A stretch of 64,000 nucleotides of DNA, taken from the NCBI RefSeq assembly GCF_963678975.1, contig NC_089275.1, positions 15,097,682 to 15,161,681 of the forward strand, written 5' to 3'. This stretch comes from Dysidea avara. Lineage: Eukaryota > Porifera > Demospongiae > Dictyoceratida > Dysideidae. Shown here piece by piece: positions 46,871 through 59,300 of the stretch (positions within the stretch are counted from its first letter, which is position 1; each line of letters begins with the position of its first letter). The notes beneath the pieces were generated by a model that saw nothing but the letters and a program-made list of their open reading frames with translations, had not been told where the DNA came from and ran no database searches. The position numbers and the translations under genes were made by a program.

Positions 46871-47709
46871 GCTATAACTTCATGATTATTTAGATGTACA
46901 ACCCAAAACAGTGATTCATGATCATAATCAGGTGGTTATGTCATTCCCTGAGGCACCACTGAACCATCTTATAGTGCATGTCTTAGTAATTCAGACAATG
47001 GCCTACATGTACATAATTATACTAAAATTTTGGTAGGAATCCCCAAAAGTTACAAGGTCTATTTGACAATATTTGTATCATGGCAACTTATCTTACTGAT
47101 TTAAACTTTGAATATGTCTCTAGCTACATGATGCAAGGATATTAATTTTTATTTAACAGATATATTGTGAGATGGAGACCACTTTGGATGGAGGAGGATG
47201 GATACTAGTATGGCAACACTCTTACTTAGAAGACCTCCCCTCACTACCAACATGAGGTTCTACAGTGACTACTATAGGGCTTGTGTTCAACATGCTACCA
47301 GCTGGTGTAACATACCAAATAAGGCAAGGTTCCATCCTACTGAACAGATGATAGTAGCCTACCATAAAGGAACAGTGGTCTATGCTTATAAAGGAGTGTT
47401 CAACCGTAATATAGATTATGAGTGGAGTGGAGTTATCCTAATGGATCACAGGAAGATTATTGACCAGTGTACAGCGAACAATGGTGTTCATCCTAGCCCC
47501 CATCTACGATCACATTGTTGGGATTACCTTCAGCAAATACCGCACATACAATTACTATAAGAACGATGGTACAGTTAAAGGATCTCCAAGTAATCCGATT
47601 GATAATCGCTGGGATGGTTGTGAACTTCCTTCAACAATTTCAACCTTACCACGAAGAGTGCAACTGACACTTTCTATATTTGTGCGTTAGCTGTATTGTA
47701 CATGATGTA

Positions 47710-48340
47710 GCGTACATTCAAAGTTTTATTACTGAGATTTGTACTTATACATTGCTTGGCTTAATAGTATCAGCATTTGGTATAAGGACAAACCTCCGTG
47801 TTAAGTTATAGCTCCTTGAGTGCTATGCGTGTAAAGTGCAAACCATAATCCTCCACCGCTCCAAAAGTGACATGAAAACAAATGTCATTTACAGAAATTA
47901 ATCATGTTGCTGGTAACATCAAAACCATATTACATGTAATACAATAGTGTTGCTATATTAATTACAAGTTCATGTGGTGAAGGTGTCTCCTAAGAGTGAT
48001 CATAAGCCTGTAGTGAGTGATGACAATATAAGTAATCGTACAGTAATAACAGTATACCACGTGTGTATAGATATGCACACAGTCAACTACATTACAAGGT
48101 GTCTGGGATATAGAGGAGATTTTGCAACTGATGCCACCGACCTAAAATTGTCTGTTCCTTTAAAAGAAAGTGTCTGTTCTATTAGAGCAGTTAGTATGTA
48201 TTGAGGAGCAAAATAATAACTTTATTGTTAAAGCCTTAAATTAGTATATGTATGTGCGTTACATTCCATTCCATGGTAGACCACTGAGACAAAAAGTCTG
48301 AGGGATTAAACTCTCACTGCTGTAATTAACCATTAGATGA
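47710..48340. other. Intergenic with one motif copy
   Basis: TCTGTTCTATTAGAGCAG at about 48172-48190 is a hybrid of the two orientations of the dispersed motif. A minus-strand AATAAA at about 48219-48224 could serve the nucleoporin gene. No gene recognised. Confidence 0.35.
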
Positions 48341-48344
48341 CGTT

Positions 48345-48580
48345 TGTGACCAGATTTGCGAAAAGGGATCTTCAATGCACATCCAATTTACAAATTTTGA
48401 CAATACATAACTTCAGATTAGAAACAGCTAATGACTTGAAATTTTTGGTTGGCAGTGAGTACCAACATAGCTCAATGGATGGAGAAAATTTCAGGCTTAT
48501 AACACTTACACACAAAGTTAGTCTTTCAAGTTCATAGAATTAGATGTGTGTGGAAGACCCCATTTTGCAAATCCGTTCAC
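48345..48580. mobile_element. Older copy of the TGTGACCGGATTTGCG MITE
   Basis: TGTGACCAGATTTGCGAAAA at the left and TTTTGCAAATCCGTTCAC at the right, same length and interior as 45277-45515 but with many substitutions. It lies just after the stop of the nucleoporin gene. Confidence 0.8.
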
Positions 48581-48637
48581 TTTTAATGGCTTTTCTGGAA
48601 ATCTTATGGATACAGCTCTGAGATACAACACAATGAA

Positions 48638-51384
48638 CTATCCTACCCGTACCTGACGTAAGCTGTGTTCTTGCTCTCTTCTTCTCTGCTCACTAAGTAC
48701 TGCAACATTTTTCACCTTGTCTTGTAGTAACACTAGTAAGAAAAATTAGAGAGAAATATAAACACATGTAAACACAACAACACAACAATGACATTAGACT
48801 AGGTTTCACTGTTATCAATTTTAAAAACACTTATTAAACACAACAGCTTAAATACTTGTTTACCACAACACATGAAGCAATGCAAAAAAGGAAACTTAAA
48901 ATTCCTATTTTTCCTTGCACTTGTTTCTTTGCCTTTGACTGTGAACTGAAAAAATAGTGCCACACATGCGCATCATACAATTAACTTTACGTTAGAGTTG
49001 AAGCACCGCCGCACATGTGTACGGAAAAACAGTACGAGGGGGTGTATCGAGAGGCTAATATGCCATATTTGCCTTGAGACGCCCCCCCCCCCCCCCCCAG
49101 TACTGTATTTTTCATACACACAAGCAAGGCGTTGCTTTAAGTGTTATATTGTACTTCCTGGTCACGTCTGGCTCGGAGCGATTTTCTCCAGTACTCAAAC
49201 CACTGCGATTTTCGGTGATAAGGATATCAGTAAGTGTTCATATAATCTATTTCTAGTTGTAGAACGAACTAATAGGATTAGTTTGGCTAGTTTTAGCGAT
49301 TTACAATGTCTCGCACGTGATCAATCGTGCTGTCTTAGTGGAGTCGTGTTTAAAAACTTCGTGATCAGATGATCAGTAATTGTTTATACAATCTATTCCT
49401 AGCCGTAGAACAAACTCGTAGAATTAGTTTGGCTGGCTTTAATGATTTACGGTGTGTTGTTCATGTAACATTCCACAAATAAATTCTCTGCATAACTGTA
49501 ATGTATTTGCCCAATTAAGTGCATAACTGTACTGTATGACTCATACAGTACAGTTATGCAGTTGATTAGTACTGTATGGAGAATACGATACGCGGCGTTG
49601 CTTTGATCCTCCCACGCAAAGTACAATATATCTGAACGTAGGCCCCAACTATGAATTACTGAAAATGAAGTGGCCATTATGTTTCGTCTTCAGATGTCTC
49701 AGCACACTACACGGTGTTACAAACAAAGAACAGTACAAAATGTATCTCTGTAATCAATCCAGTCTCTACGGAGACTATGGACGATTCTCATTATAAACAT
49801 GATACAAAGTAGTCATCACTGGGAAACCATAACGTGCTACCACAAGTCTGACACCTTGTACTGTCAGCATTAAAAAAAATGGAACACAAAAGGAGGACAA
49901 AGGTAAGTCCATGATGTGTGCATTGTACGTATTGTAGTATGCCAAAAGGCACCAATCGGACTGAAGCGATATCTAAAGGTGCAATAAATTAAGCCTGTAA
50001 CCTAAGCAGTTATTGAGTTATGATAGGCTGAAGGCATCAGTTAGTCAGCTAGCAGAAAATTGCACTCAATGTTCATAGCAACACTAAAGACACTTTGGGT
50101 TTGACCAATACAGTAGACCCTCGGTTATCCGAACCCCTTTGTTCTCAGGAAATGATAAAAGTGTTCGGATAAGTGAATAGTTCGGATAATTGAAGCCCAT
50201 ACATTTATATACAGAGCTCCGTTGAAATACTCTAATAGAACGCACACCTATACTCAAAATACTCTAATAGAACAGTCATTTTCAATTCCGGATAATCGAG
50301 GTTCCGGATAAACGGGGGCCGGATAACCGAGGGTCTACTGTACTGCAAAGGCTCCACGAAGGCATTGTAAAATTGGACTTCTTTCAGTACTGTACATTTT
50401 GTGAGCAAGTCCAAACCTCCATGTACTGTATGAAAGGGTATCATGTACTAATACTGTGTTTGTGGTGAGGCTTGTTTAAAGTGTTGTTGTGACTAACTAC
50501 CAATTTTTGTAAATTCCAGTTCTTGAACTAGCCATTGTTCCACACTGCTATAGTAGAAATTACAGACCAATGTATGAAAGTCTACACAACATCAAGACAA
50601 GTATTAACTTACAGACATTCCTGTCAACCCAACCCAGTGTATCAGTATGTGCATTAAGGATCTTGGTGATCTGGAACATCTATAATAGACACAACAGTAT
50701 TACATGTATTGCTGAACATTGGAGTGATTACAAAATGAACAAGTTGATGTTTTGCTACTTCTAAATACTAGGCGCCATGCGGCTAGCTAACTCATCTGCA
50801 ATTAACCAACTATGCATTACTATTTTATGTCGTACAATAATGCAAAAGTACTTTATTGTAATTCTCGGATTTCATAATTCATGAAACTTTCGTAATTCTT
50901 CAGTTACGTTGCTATGCACTGCTAAGGAAGCGCTTGTTAAACAAACTGCTTTTAACAACATATTACACACAGAAGTATCTTCTAAACTGTTTTATAGTTT
51001 GACTATAGTGTTTTTTCCCACAAATTCTCTTGACAAAGCCTCAAAGCTGCTCTTCATTTTCATTCACGTACGTTAGGGTACACCCCCTTTCCAACCGAAG
51101 GGATAGGCTATTCCTGGTAGTCTACAGGGCCTGCTCTGTTGTTTCTTAATTGTTAAATGCCTGAAGGGAAGGTAATTCATAAAGTCTAAGGAGAGTTGCC
51201 ACACCCATATTTCAGAGAGCCGAAAAGACCTCAGAGCAAAGTTTATCAAGTGCGTAAGTTAATACAGACTTCATTTCGCTTCTCCTTCTTACACATAAAA
51301 GCTGTTTTTACTATTTAATGATTTTGCTCATGTGGGTGTGTAGGGACAAACATAGATAGGTACACACACACACACACACGCACG

Positions 51385-51439
<55 letters not shown>

Positions 51440-54400
51440 TTACAAAAACAATTTCAGTAAACCAGGTGCGCGCCCACAGCCAGCCTTCGGCCAGCTGTGG
51501 GCATGCACCTGGTTTTAAAAAACACAAAAGAAAACATTATAAGACACAGTGTTATGTAATACTCTCATGCATGGACTTGCCCACAGCACACACAACACAC
51601 TACAAACAGTAACGATTACTTACAGGACTATTCTCATCTTGATTAGCATTTGCCTGGTTGACTCGGTCAATGACACTCGTAATATCAGTACCCATATCCT
51701 GTAGTTGGAGGTTAATATCCTCCACCATCTGATAACTATAAGGAGATAATGTATAGCATTAGACAACTGACTACTGAATGCATTGTGTAATGTAATTTGA
51801 AATACATGTGAATTGCATTGTAATTTGAAATACATTTGTGGATTACACCAACGAACTAATTGTCAACTACAGTTATTCTCACGTTGTCTTCCTTTCCTGA
51901 TCAGTGTGTTGACCAGTAGAAGTGACGTATGACCCAACAGCATGTTCCAATGGAGCAAGGATCTCCTCCAGCTCCTTCTGTTGCGTGTCTATCAAGTCTA
52001 ACTCGTTGTTTAGTCTGAGGAACAAACATGTGTCATAACAGGTTATAGCAATGCAGTGAGATGTATAAGAACAATGAATAGATTATACCAATGCTCTATA
52101 ACTTACAGGACTGAACCCCAATTAAGGTATATACAAAATGCACAAGGACATGTGTAAAAGTTTGAATACTACAACACAGTTACATAGAATGATTTACGAA
52201 GTACCACAGACTTTTAAAAAAACAAAAAAAAAACTAAAAACTATCAGTGCAGTGAATACAAACCTTTTCTGCTCATTCTTTACTCTCTCGACTTCACTGT
52301 TCAGTTCAGTAATCTATGAAGACAACGTAAATTTTTTTTATTACTAGTGCATATGAAGTACATACGTGTATGAACACTTACACCACACTTCATACACATT
52401 GTTCTGCACACACACATGTACACACTACACACACAGCAGACATGGGGCCAAGTACATTTAAAAGTACTTAAGTAAAGTACAAGTACTTTTGAGTTTGTGA
52501 AGTACAAGTACAAGTACTCCAATTGAAATCACGACAGAACTTAAGTAAAGTACAAGTACATACTGAAAGTACTTGGGTAAAGTACAAGTACAGTACATTT
52601 TCCTATAGCAAAATTTATGCAGCCATGCATAGTAACTTAAGCTTGAGGTACAAACATGCAAGGTACAGTTTTTATATTCACAGAATTGCTTAATAATCAT
52701 TCAATTTTTAAATCAATATAAGTCTACTGCACTCAGGTTTAAATTTTATTTTAGCTGCGATGCTAAATAACTGCTTAATGGGATAAATGATACAAGTATG
52801 AAAAAGAACATGAAAAAGGAAGGATACGCTATGCGATTATCTTTCCAAAAAGTATGCAAGCTAGGTGGTTTTTTTCATACAAATGGGATTTCCAAAATGC
52901 AAGTAGTCGTCAAGTTCAGTATGTAAAGTAATTTCAGTCACCATAATTGAGTTGTCTTCTTCACAAGGAGTTGTGTCTGATGTAGAAGAATGCATGCACT
53001 ATAAATGATAATTTCATACCAAGCGCTACCACCAGTTCAACAAACCTCTCATTACAGTAGTTGCATTTAGCCTTTCAGTCTCCTTCAAATAAAACTTCAG
53101 GAATTGCAAAATATTTCATGACAGCAGGTATAATTCCATGTTTTTTGTCAACCATTCTCTTCAACTCTCAATTTAAACAACAGCATTGTTTTTGTTACCA
53201 TACAACATAATAATTTGATGGGGGAAAATTTTGACTAATTTGATGAAATGCTTGCCATTCGTCAAAATTTTCCTCATCAAAGCTTACGTGACTAGTTAAT
53301 TAGAATACTTCTGGTGCAGGACATTCGTCAATATTCAAGAGATAGAGAATTCATCAAAATTTCCCCCGTCAAATTATTACGCTGTACAGTATATATACCA
53401 GAATTCCAATAAAACAGCTTCTCATGGCTACATGATATGTTGTAAGGTTGTAAAACGCACTAAAAAATTTCAAGAAGCTAAAAAAGTATAACTTCATCAA
53501 ATTTATTTTCATTAACATTCACTATGTACAAACTACAATTATTGCAGTACTTGAAAGTACTTACAAGTACTTAAAAGTACTTTAAGTACTCAAGTGTATA
53601 GCAAAATACTTGAGTATAAGTACATTGAGGTAATTAAGAAAGTATTTAAGTAAAGTACAAGTACTTTCAAACTTGTACTTAAGCGTACTTAAGTATAAGT
53701 ACTCATGTACTTGGCCCCATGTCTGACACACAGTCACACACACATGCACACACACGCATGCTCACAGACTGCATGCAAACTGCCTACAACAATTGACAAC
53801 ATACTTTGTCTCCATTATCAGTTAACAGCCTGTCCCACTGGTTAACCATCTGTGCTTGTTGGAGGAACACTTTCTCTTGTTCCTGCAGCTCTGAACTCCA
53901 CTACACAAATACAACAGTAACCAATATGTACATGATACACAGTCCTTAAATGAAACAATAGACATATTCCATACATATATACAGGAGTCACTAAGGACGA
54001 ACAACCACACATTTCACTATACACAGTACAGTAATTCATGATCATCTGAATTGAAATGGTCTCAACTCTCAATATTTGAATAATCATTACAAACAAAAGC
54101 CTACCATGTACATACAAGCATGTGTACACACACACACGCACACGCACACACACACACACACACACACAATCAACATGCTTGTACATGTACACACACATAC
54201 ACTTACTTCATTGATCATCTTCTCCAGTTGCTTATAAGTATATTTCTTACCAGTAGGGACACCTCCAGCAGTAGAGGTGGCAGGTATACTAGCACTAGAA
54301 GATGGGGCAGTATAGGCTGGGGGTGGTTTACCAATAGTCTGCAGTCCTGTATTCCCTATACCACTAGCAGTAGCAACAGCTGCGCTCCTTGCAGGCTGGC

Positions 54401-55797
54401 TTAACAAACCAGTATTAATTGTTAGTGGGGCAAGGGTGGATGTTGGTGCTTTAGACTGGCTGACTCCTAACTGCAAACCAAATCCTTGGGTGCCAGTAGA
54501 AGACTGTTGTGGCTGTCCTAATTGGAGCCCGGTGGTAAGGGTGGGTTGTGGCTTTTGTTGTGAGGCTAATAATAAGGATGGATTCTGTCCCAGTTGTAGG
54601 CCGCCACCAGCTGTAGTAGCTGCCCTTTGTTGACCAAGTTGTAGGCCACCAGAAGACTGAGCCTGGCTGAGTTGTAAACCTACATAATGTAAATAGTATC
54701 AATAGGCATGTACAGTACTTTATGACAAAATTGATATACACACTAGTTTTCAGCAATGGATTAGAACATGCTCACATACACACTAAATACAAGTATGTAC
54801 CTAGTCCTTGTCCCATTGGAAGACCTTGTCCTAAAGATTGCACAGTGACTTGACCTAACTTCAGGCCTGTAGCAGCAGTTGATGTTCCTAATTGAAGACC
54901 ACTTGACATACCAGTTGAACTAGTTTGCTGGCTTGCTCCAGGGTGAGTGTGTTTTCCAAGTTGAAGGCCGCCTCCTTGTTGTAAGCCACCACCCATCTGT
55001 AAGGTGGCTCCTTGAGAACTTGTTTGTAAGCCACCACCCATCTGTAAGGTGGCTCCTTGAGAGCTTGTTTGTAAGCCACCACCCAATTGTAAGCCACTAG
55101 GCTGTTGTGAGGTTCCACCAAGCTTCAAGCCACCACCAGCACCACCTAACTGTAAGCCACCACCTTGTTGTAAACCTCCACCTAAATTTAAGCCTGTACT
55201 AGTTGACTGCTGTTGTAAACCACCACCCAATTGTAAGCCGCCACCTTGCTGGTGTAAACCTCCTCCAAGTTTCACACCAGCTCCAGATGTCTGTTGTAAG
55301 CTACCACCTAAAGTTAAACCACCACCTTGTTGTAAACCACTACTTTGTTGTAAACCTCCACCAAGTCTAAGTCCAGAAGCTTGAGAGGTTTGTTGTAAAC
55401 CACCCAACTGTAAGCCTCCAGACTGTTGTAAACCTCTAGACTGTTGTAAACCTCCACCAAGGTTAAGTCCAGAAGCTTGAGAGGATTGTTGTAAACCACC
55501 CAATTGTAAGCCTCCACTTTGTTGTAAACCACCACCTAATTGTAAGCCTCCACTTTGTTGTAAACCACCACCTAATTGTAGGCCTCCACCTTGCTGTAAT
55601 CCACCTCCTAAATTGAGACCACCACCGCCAAGTTGTAAGCCACCTCCACCTCCTTGAGATGTTAATCCACCACCTAATTTCAAACCACCTCCCATACCAC
55701 CAAGATTGAATCCTGAAAATAAAACAATATAATTTTAGTCCTGATAACACACATTGAGAACACAATGAAGACTCTCTCTAATGAGACCACCCATCAT
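48638..55797 (-). CDS. NUP62: Nucleoporin Nup62, nine exons, L-x-L-G repeats
   Basis: Spliced from 55797-55791, 55712-54801, 54679-54207, 53900-53805, 52313-52264, 52014-51883, 51735-51624, 50679-50613 and 48732-48638. Every phase agrees and the sum is 1944 nt, 647 residues plus TAG. Residues from about 3 to 430 are low-complexity Gly/Gln/Ser with about two dozen GLQLG/GLNLG/GLKLG units. The C-terminal third is the coiled-coil Nup62 domain: YTYKQLEKMINE|WSSELQE, VNQWDRLLTDNG, ITELNSEVERVKNEQKR, LDLIDTQQKELEEILAPLE, ITKILNAHTDTLGWVD, LLQDKVKNVAVLSEQRRREQ. Nup62 forms the central channel trimer with Nup54 and Nup58. The first exon (ATGATGG, donor GTGGTC) is the weakest part. FG occurs only once, near residue 388 (GFGLQLG). 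Confidence 0.92.
49081..49098. repeat. Poly-C tract
   Basis: Eighteen C in a row in the last long intron of the nucleoporin gene. Similar tracts occur at 1843-1861 (G), 4520-4534 (C), 6796-6811 (G), 58247-58266 (G) and 59559-59576 (C). Confidence 0.95.
49590..50060. repeat. Dispersed repeat, copy 1 (intron of Nup62)
   Basis: Lines up with 60420-60950 over several hundred bases ('aacaaagaacagtac', 'gtctctgcaatcaatccag', 'ggacaaagacaagtccatga', 'ggctgaaggcatcag' in both or nearly so). No inverted ends or ORF found. Class unknown. Confidence 0.7.
50111..50340. mobile_element. Pogo/Tigger-like MITE with motif pair
   Basis: CAGTAGACCCTCGGTTATCC at the left and GGATAACCGAGGGTCTACTG at the right, flanked by TA on each side: the classic pogo/Tigger terminus. 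It contains TACTCTAATAGAACGCAC (50228-50245) and TACTCTAATAGAACAGTC (50260-50277). It lies in the last-but-one long intron region of the nucleoporin gene. Confidence 0.92.
51362..51437. repeat. (CA)n microsatellite
   Basis: Nearly pure CA run with a few CG variants, intronic. Confidence 0.95.
51461..51514. repeat. GC-rich hairpin in a Nup62 intron
   Basis: ACCAGGTGCGCGCCCACAGC and GCTGTGGGCATGCACCTGGT pair with one or two mismatches around a 'cagccttcggcca' centre. It is unusually GC-rich for this region. Confidence 0.8.
52437..53725. mobile_element. Large non-coding hAT element (CAGACATGGGGCCAAGTAC) in a Nup62 intron
   Basis: Termini CAGACATGGGGCCAAGTAC and GTACTTGGCCCCATGTCTG are perfect inverted repeats with an exact 8-bp duplication ACACACAG (52429-52436, 53726-53733). 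Both subterminal regions are packed with 'aagtac/agtact' words, plausible transposase-binding repeats. 1289 bp and no transposase frame. Confidence 0.92.
54129..54168. repeat. (CA)n microsatellite
   Basis: Intronic CA run between the Nup62 exons ending at 54207 and starting at 53900. Confidence 0.9.
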
Positions 55798-56394
55798 AGT
55801 GGCCACTGTGCTAGTAACAGTCACAGGTAACTTCGACCACATAAAAAGGGTACTTTGTTGCAAAGGATAAATTTTTTGGACTGACTAACAACATTTTACT
55901 GTAATTGAACACATAAACACTACTCCACAATACATACAACCTCAGTTATGATGACACAAATCGCACAACACAGATCACAGGTCAGCCCAGAACCATGCAA
56001 TAATTATCATAAAAGTATGAAGATTCCATTTTCTATGTACATGCATATGATTATAAATTTTGAAAATCGTAATTGAGCATGAACACGTCAGCAAGTTAGT
56101 CATTTTAGAAATACATGATCACGTACTTACTAGAGTTTTCATTTCATTTGAACTAGACAAAACATCGCAGGCATATGTACAGGGATAAGTATAATGCGCC
56201 TATGGAATTTAAAAAAACATAATCACTTTCCCAAATCCAGCTTTCCACCCCATATAATGTTAATGCTGTCCCTTACAATTCATTATTATGATTGTCATGG
56301 TATTGAAATGCTTACAACTATTTACTGTACAACTGATGATGAGAGAAATGGAGCAATCAATAAAAACATTAATCACTGAAAAATCATGCTGTCT

Positions 56395-59300
56395 TCATTG
56401 TTTCTTAGCTTTCGCTGACCGGATGCTTTTCCTTTGATGTTTGACACTCTGTTTGTCACTCTGTATCTTACTTGATTGTTGTATTGCGCTTGATGATGGA
56501 TCTGTACTGGCACATTTGGATGACCGAAACAGGCAAGTGTGGTGCAACTTTCTAAGCCGTATTGTGTTGCTTTTGTCACTGGACGAATAAGGTGATTCTG
56601 TTGAAGATGAATCCTGTACTTGACTGAAGCGTTGAGACTTTCGTGTCTTGCATAATTCTTTAGGCTGCATAGTGGTTTGTTGACTAGATAACCGTGGTGA
56701 TTCCGCTGACAAAGACAAACACTGTACTTGATCGAGCTGCTGTGTCGAGCTAGATGGTGATGCAGAATTAGTAAAAAATTGTGACGACTGCTGTCTACGA
56801 GTGTCTCCCAGCTGCACTAAACCTTGCTGCTGTGGTAGGGCAGCATTAGATTGTGGCAGGTCAGGTGAAGAGAGTGACTGTATCTCAGCACCACAAGAAC
56901 TGTCATGGTAGGACAAGTTTGGGTAGTTATACACGATAGCTTCTGATGGCAATCTTGGTGGATAATAACTCCACCCATTCACACGTTCAAAATTCTGGTA
57001 ACGTCCTTGTGGTGGTGCAGGTACGGACAGTGGTGGTGGAGGAGGACAAATAGGGTAGGGAAAATGATGTGCAAATGGTGCCGGTCCATGAAGGGGTAAT
57101 CGTGCATCTAGTAAGCTAACCATGTTGTCCATTTGTCCTTTCATCTCATGGTCCCTCCTCTCCAATTCATATCTCATATCAGTCAAATTTCTCTCACAGC
57201 TCATGATCTAGATAACATAAAATACATTAATATGTGTACATAAATACTAAACTACAGCATATGTAACAAAATAAAAAGTATTTGATAAAAGAGTAGCTTG
57301 TACTACACAAGGAACACAGTGCATTAAATTCATTACAGGTCGAGGTTGCTACCAAGACTCCGTGTAATATAATACCCTAAGTTATCTAACCCTCATTTAT
57401 CCATACACTTGTTTACCCGGCAATTGTGAAAGACTGTTTTATTAGAGTATTTGTACAGTTGTACTGTATGTTCTATTAGAGTGTTAAACAGAGCTCCACA
57501 TATAATGTACCATATTTCCTCATATAAAAACCCAGGGTTTTTTTTTTGCAATTGTGACCTGGCCTATAAACTAATAGAGCCTTTGAGAGTCAGTGTGTAC
57601 ATGTATTTTGGAAAGGTCCGAGTGATGCCCTCAGAATTTGAGTCATGGTAGAACCATTGTTGTTACGGTAAGTACAAAGAACCCTAATACAGTGTGTTGA
57701 CTATGTAAACAGGTGTAGTCAAGGCCAAAAATGGCTGAAAAACAGTTGTATATATGATGCAATCTGCATTGCACGTGAACTTGTATGGATTCTATACTCA
57801 CACGATTACTCCTAGCGTCTGCATCCCTCAGAGGACTCTAAATTTAATGTTTATAAGTCTGAAGAAACAGCAACAGCAAGGGGCAGAAAACCACTAAAAG
57901 TAGACTCATTGATTTCCCGGGCCTCTATTTGAGACCACGCAATTATTTATTCCCCGAATGTGCTGGAACCCCCCGGCCTATAACCGAGACAAGTGTTCAT
58001 TCGAATGCGGCTTTTCTACGAAGAAATATAGTATGCAGTTATCCAAACAATTCAACTTATCTCAAAACTTTTATTTACTAGCATATTAAAAAGTAGCAAT
58101 TTTAAAATGAAGTATAGTAGGGATCATTTTTGAGGGGATCTGTACTTAATCAGTACTACCATACTGTTTGATACTTTCCCCGAGACCATACCGTACTTAC
58201 AGTATTATAAGCTCTTGTTGCCATGTACTGTACTTTTGCTTCCACTGGGGGGGGGGGGGGGGGGGGAGGAGAAGCATCTTATTTTGGACTAAATTCAGTA
58301 GGAAACTCATGGTTAACCTAATAGAACTATCGCATACTCAAATGGAGCGGTGCATGTTGAAATACAGGTATGTACTAAGGCTCAAACAAATATTGTATAG
58401 CCAGAAATTTTTGAGGGACGAACTTTCGCAAAACCATGTAAAATCCGATTTTCACATTTTTTTTAATTCACGAAAGTCTAGAAAACCTTTGCACATTGGT
58501 ATTACATAGCCGTGTGCAATCTCAACATTTCACAATTATATTTTCACGAAGCTGTCATTACTTGCAAAAATCGCGAAAGTTTCATCCCTCAAAAATTTCC
58601 GGCTATAAGGTAGCAGTTTCCTGTATTCGAAGATTTGCTTAGCTGATACAAAATTATTCGGATATTCGGTGTAAGGTTTCATTGCTATGAATGCAATCCA
58701 GTAATTAAGGCAGCCACCACCAAGAAGCCTATAAATAACCACGAACAGGTTTGTGACTTCTACGTATGAATATATTACTGAGAAGAAAAACATAGCAGAT
58801 ATAGTATCCTTTCTGAAAAGATTATCATTGTGTATATATAATAAAGTAGAAATACTGGAATTAGCCACAAATCCATACAAAGTCTTGCACATGCAGCAAT
58901 TCATCACGACATTGGTACATCTTCACCAATTAGTGGCTGCTTAATGCTATTTCTACTCTTCAATTTATTACCACCGTCCTTTCATTTCGTTAACATGTCT
59001 TAGCTAATCATGTGCAAATAATCGCTGGTTGATTTTATTATTCGGATGCAATGCAAACGAATATAAATCCGAATATTTGGCTATTCGTTTGAGTCCTAGT
59101 ATGTACAGTATGTGATTAAACAACAAGTGGTTCCCCCAAGGGATTTAGATAACTAGGCTGTAATGTAGCTCACCTTGTTCTCTAAATAATTCCAGTAACT
59201 TGGATTGACAGGATCCTTCCTAGACTGACCAGCAATCTACAGTGGATAACACCATTTAAATATCAAACAGTATGTAAGTAGCGTACCTCAGAAGGATGAA

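Larger units (their letters stand above)
44912..46875 (-). mobile_element. Composite minisatellite/foldback element, copy C (truncated)
   Basis: Inverted relative to A and B: a shortened foldback (44912-45109), the AT-rich spacer with a MITE inserted in it (45277-45515), then the minisatellite on the complementary strand. The 5' module and the TACTCTAATAGAGCAGTC motifs of A and B are absent. Direct repeats of about 170 bp flank it (44718-44890 and 46945-47120). Confidence 0.75.
44134..47706 (+). pseudogene. FReD-like secreted protein, copy F4, split by composite element C
   Basis: Exon 44134-44255 encodes the module CDSSSEGLTDYNSATPTN to CKSSEWTPY with an intact TGG codon. A 43-bp intron follows, and exon 44299-44425 continues LSPSIGSSKLLSGSSCKHIR and SGVYWVQKMQ in phase. 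The GGGW exon (47160 on, IYCEMETTLDGGGWILVWQH) is in the right phase but 2.7 kb away, beyond composite element C. It has a 1-bp loss in a C-run near 47235 and a 1-bp gain near 47502, so RFYSDYYRACVQ and the last part are in other frames. A cysteine-rich candidate exon (NICAPIECGDLCYW) at about 43900-43955 could be upstream. Both frame errors sit in C-runs, so read errors are possible. Confidence 0.65.

Noticed and set aside
54772..55695. A stand-alone glycine-rich 307-residue secreted or cuticle-like protein
   Set aside because: It is the repeat exon of Nup62: splice sites at both ends fit in phase with the flanking exons, and the coiled-coil exons follow.
54772..55765. Trp/Arg-rich and Val/Tyr-rich frames overlapping the nucleoporin repeat exon
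   Set aside because: Other frames of the same repeats; low-complexity composition and no splice support.
48638..55797. Nup58/Nup45 instead of Nup62
   Set aside because: Nup58 also has GL-type repeats, but the order YTYKQLEKMINEW, VNQWDRLL, KELEEILAPLE, KILNAH, LLQDKV matches the Nup62 coiled-coil domain.
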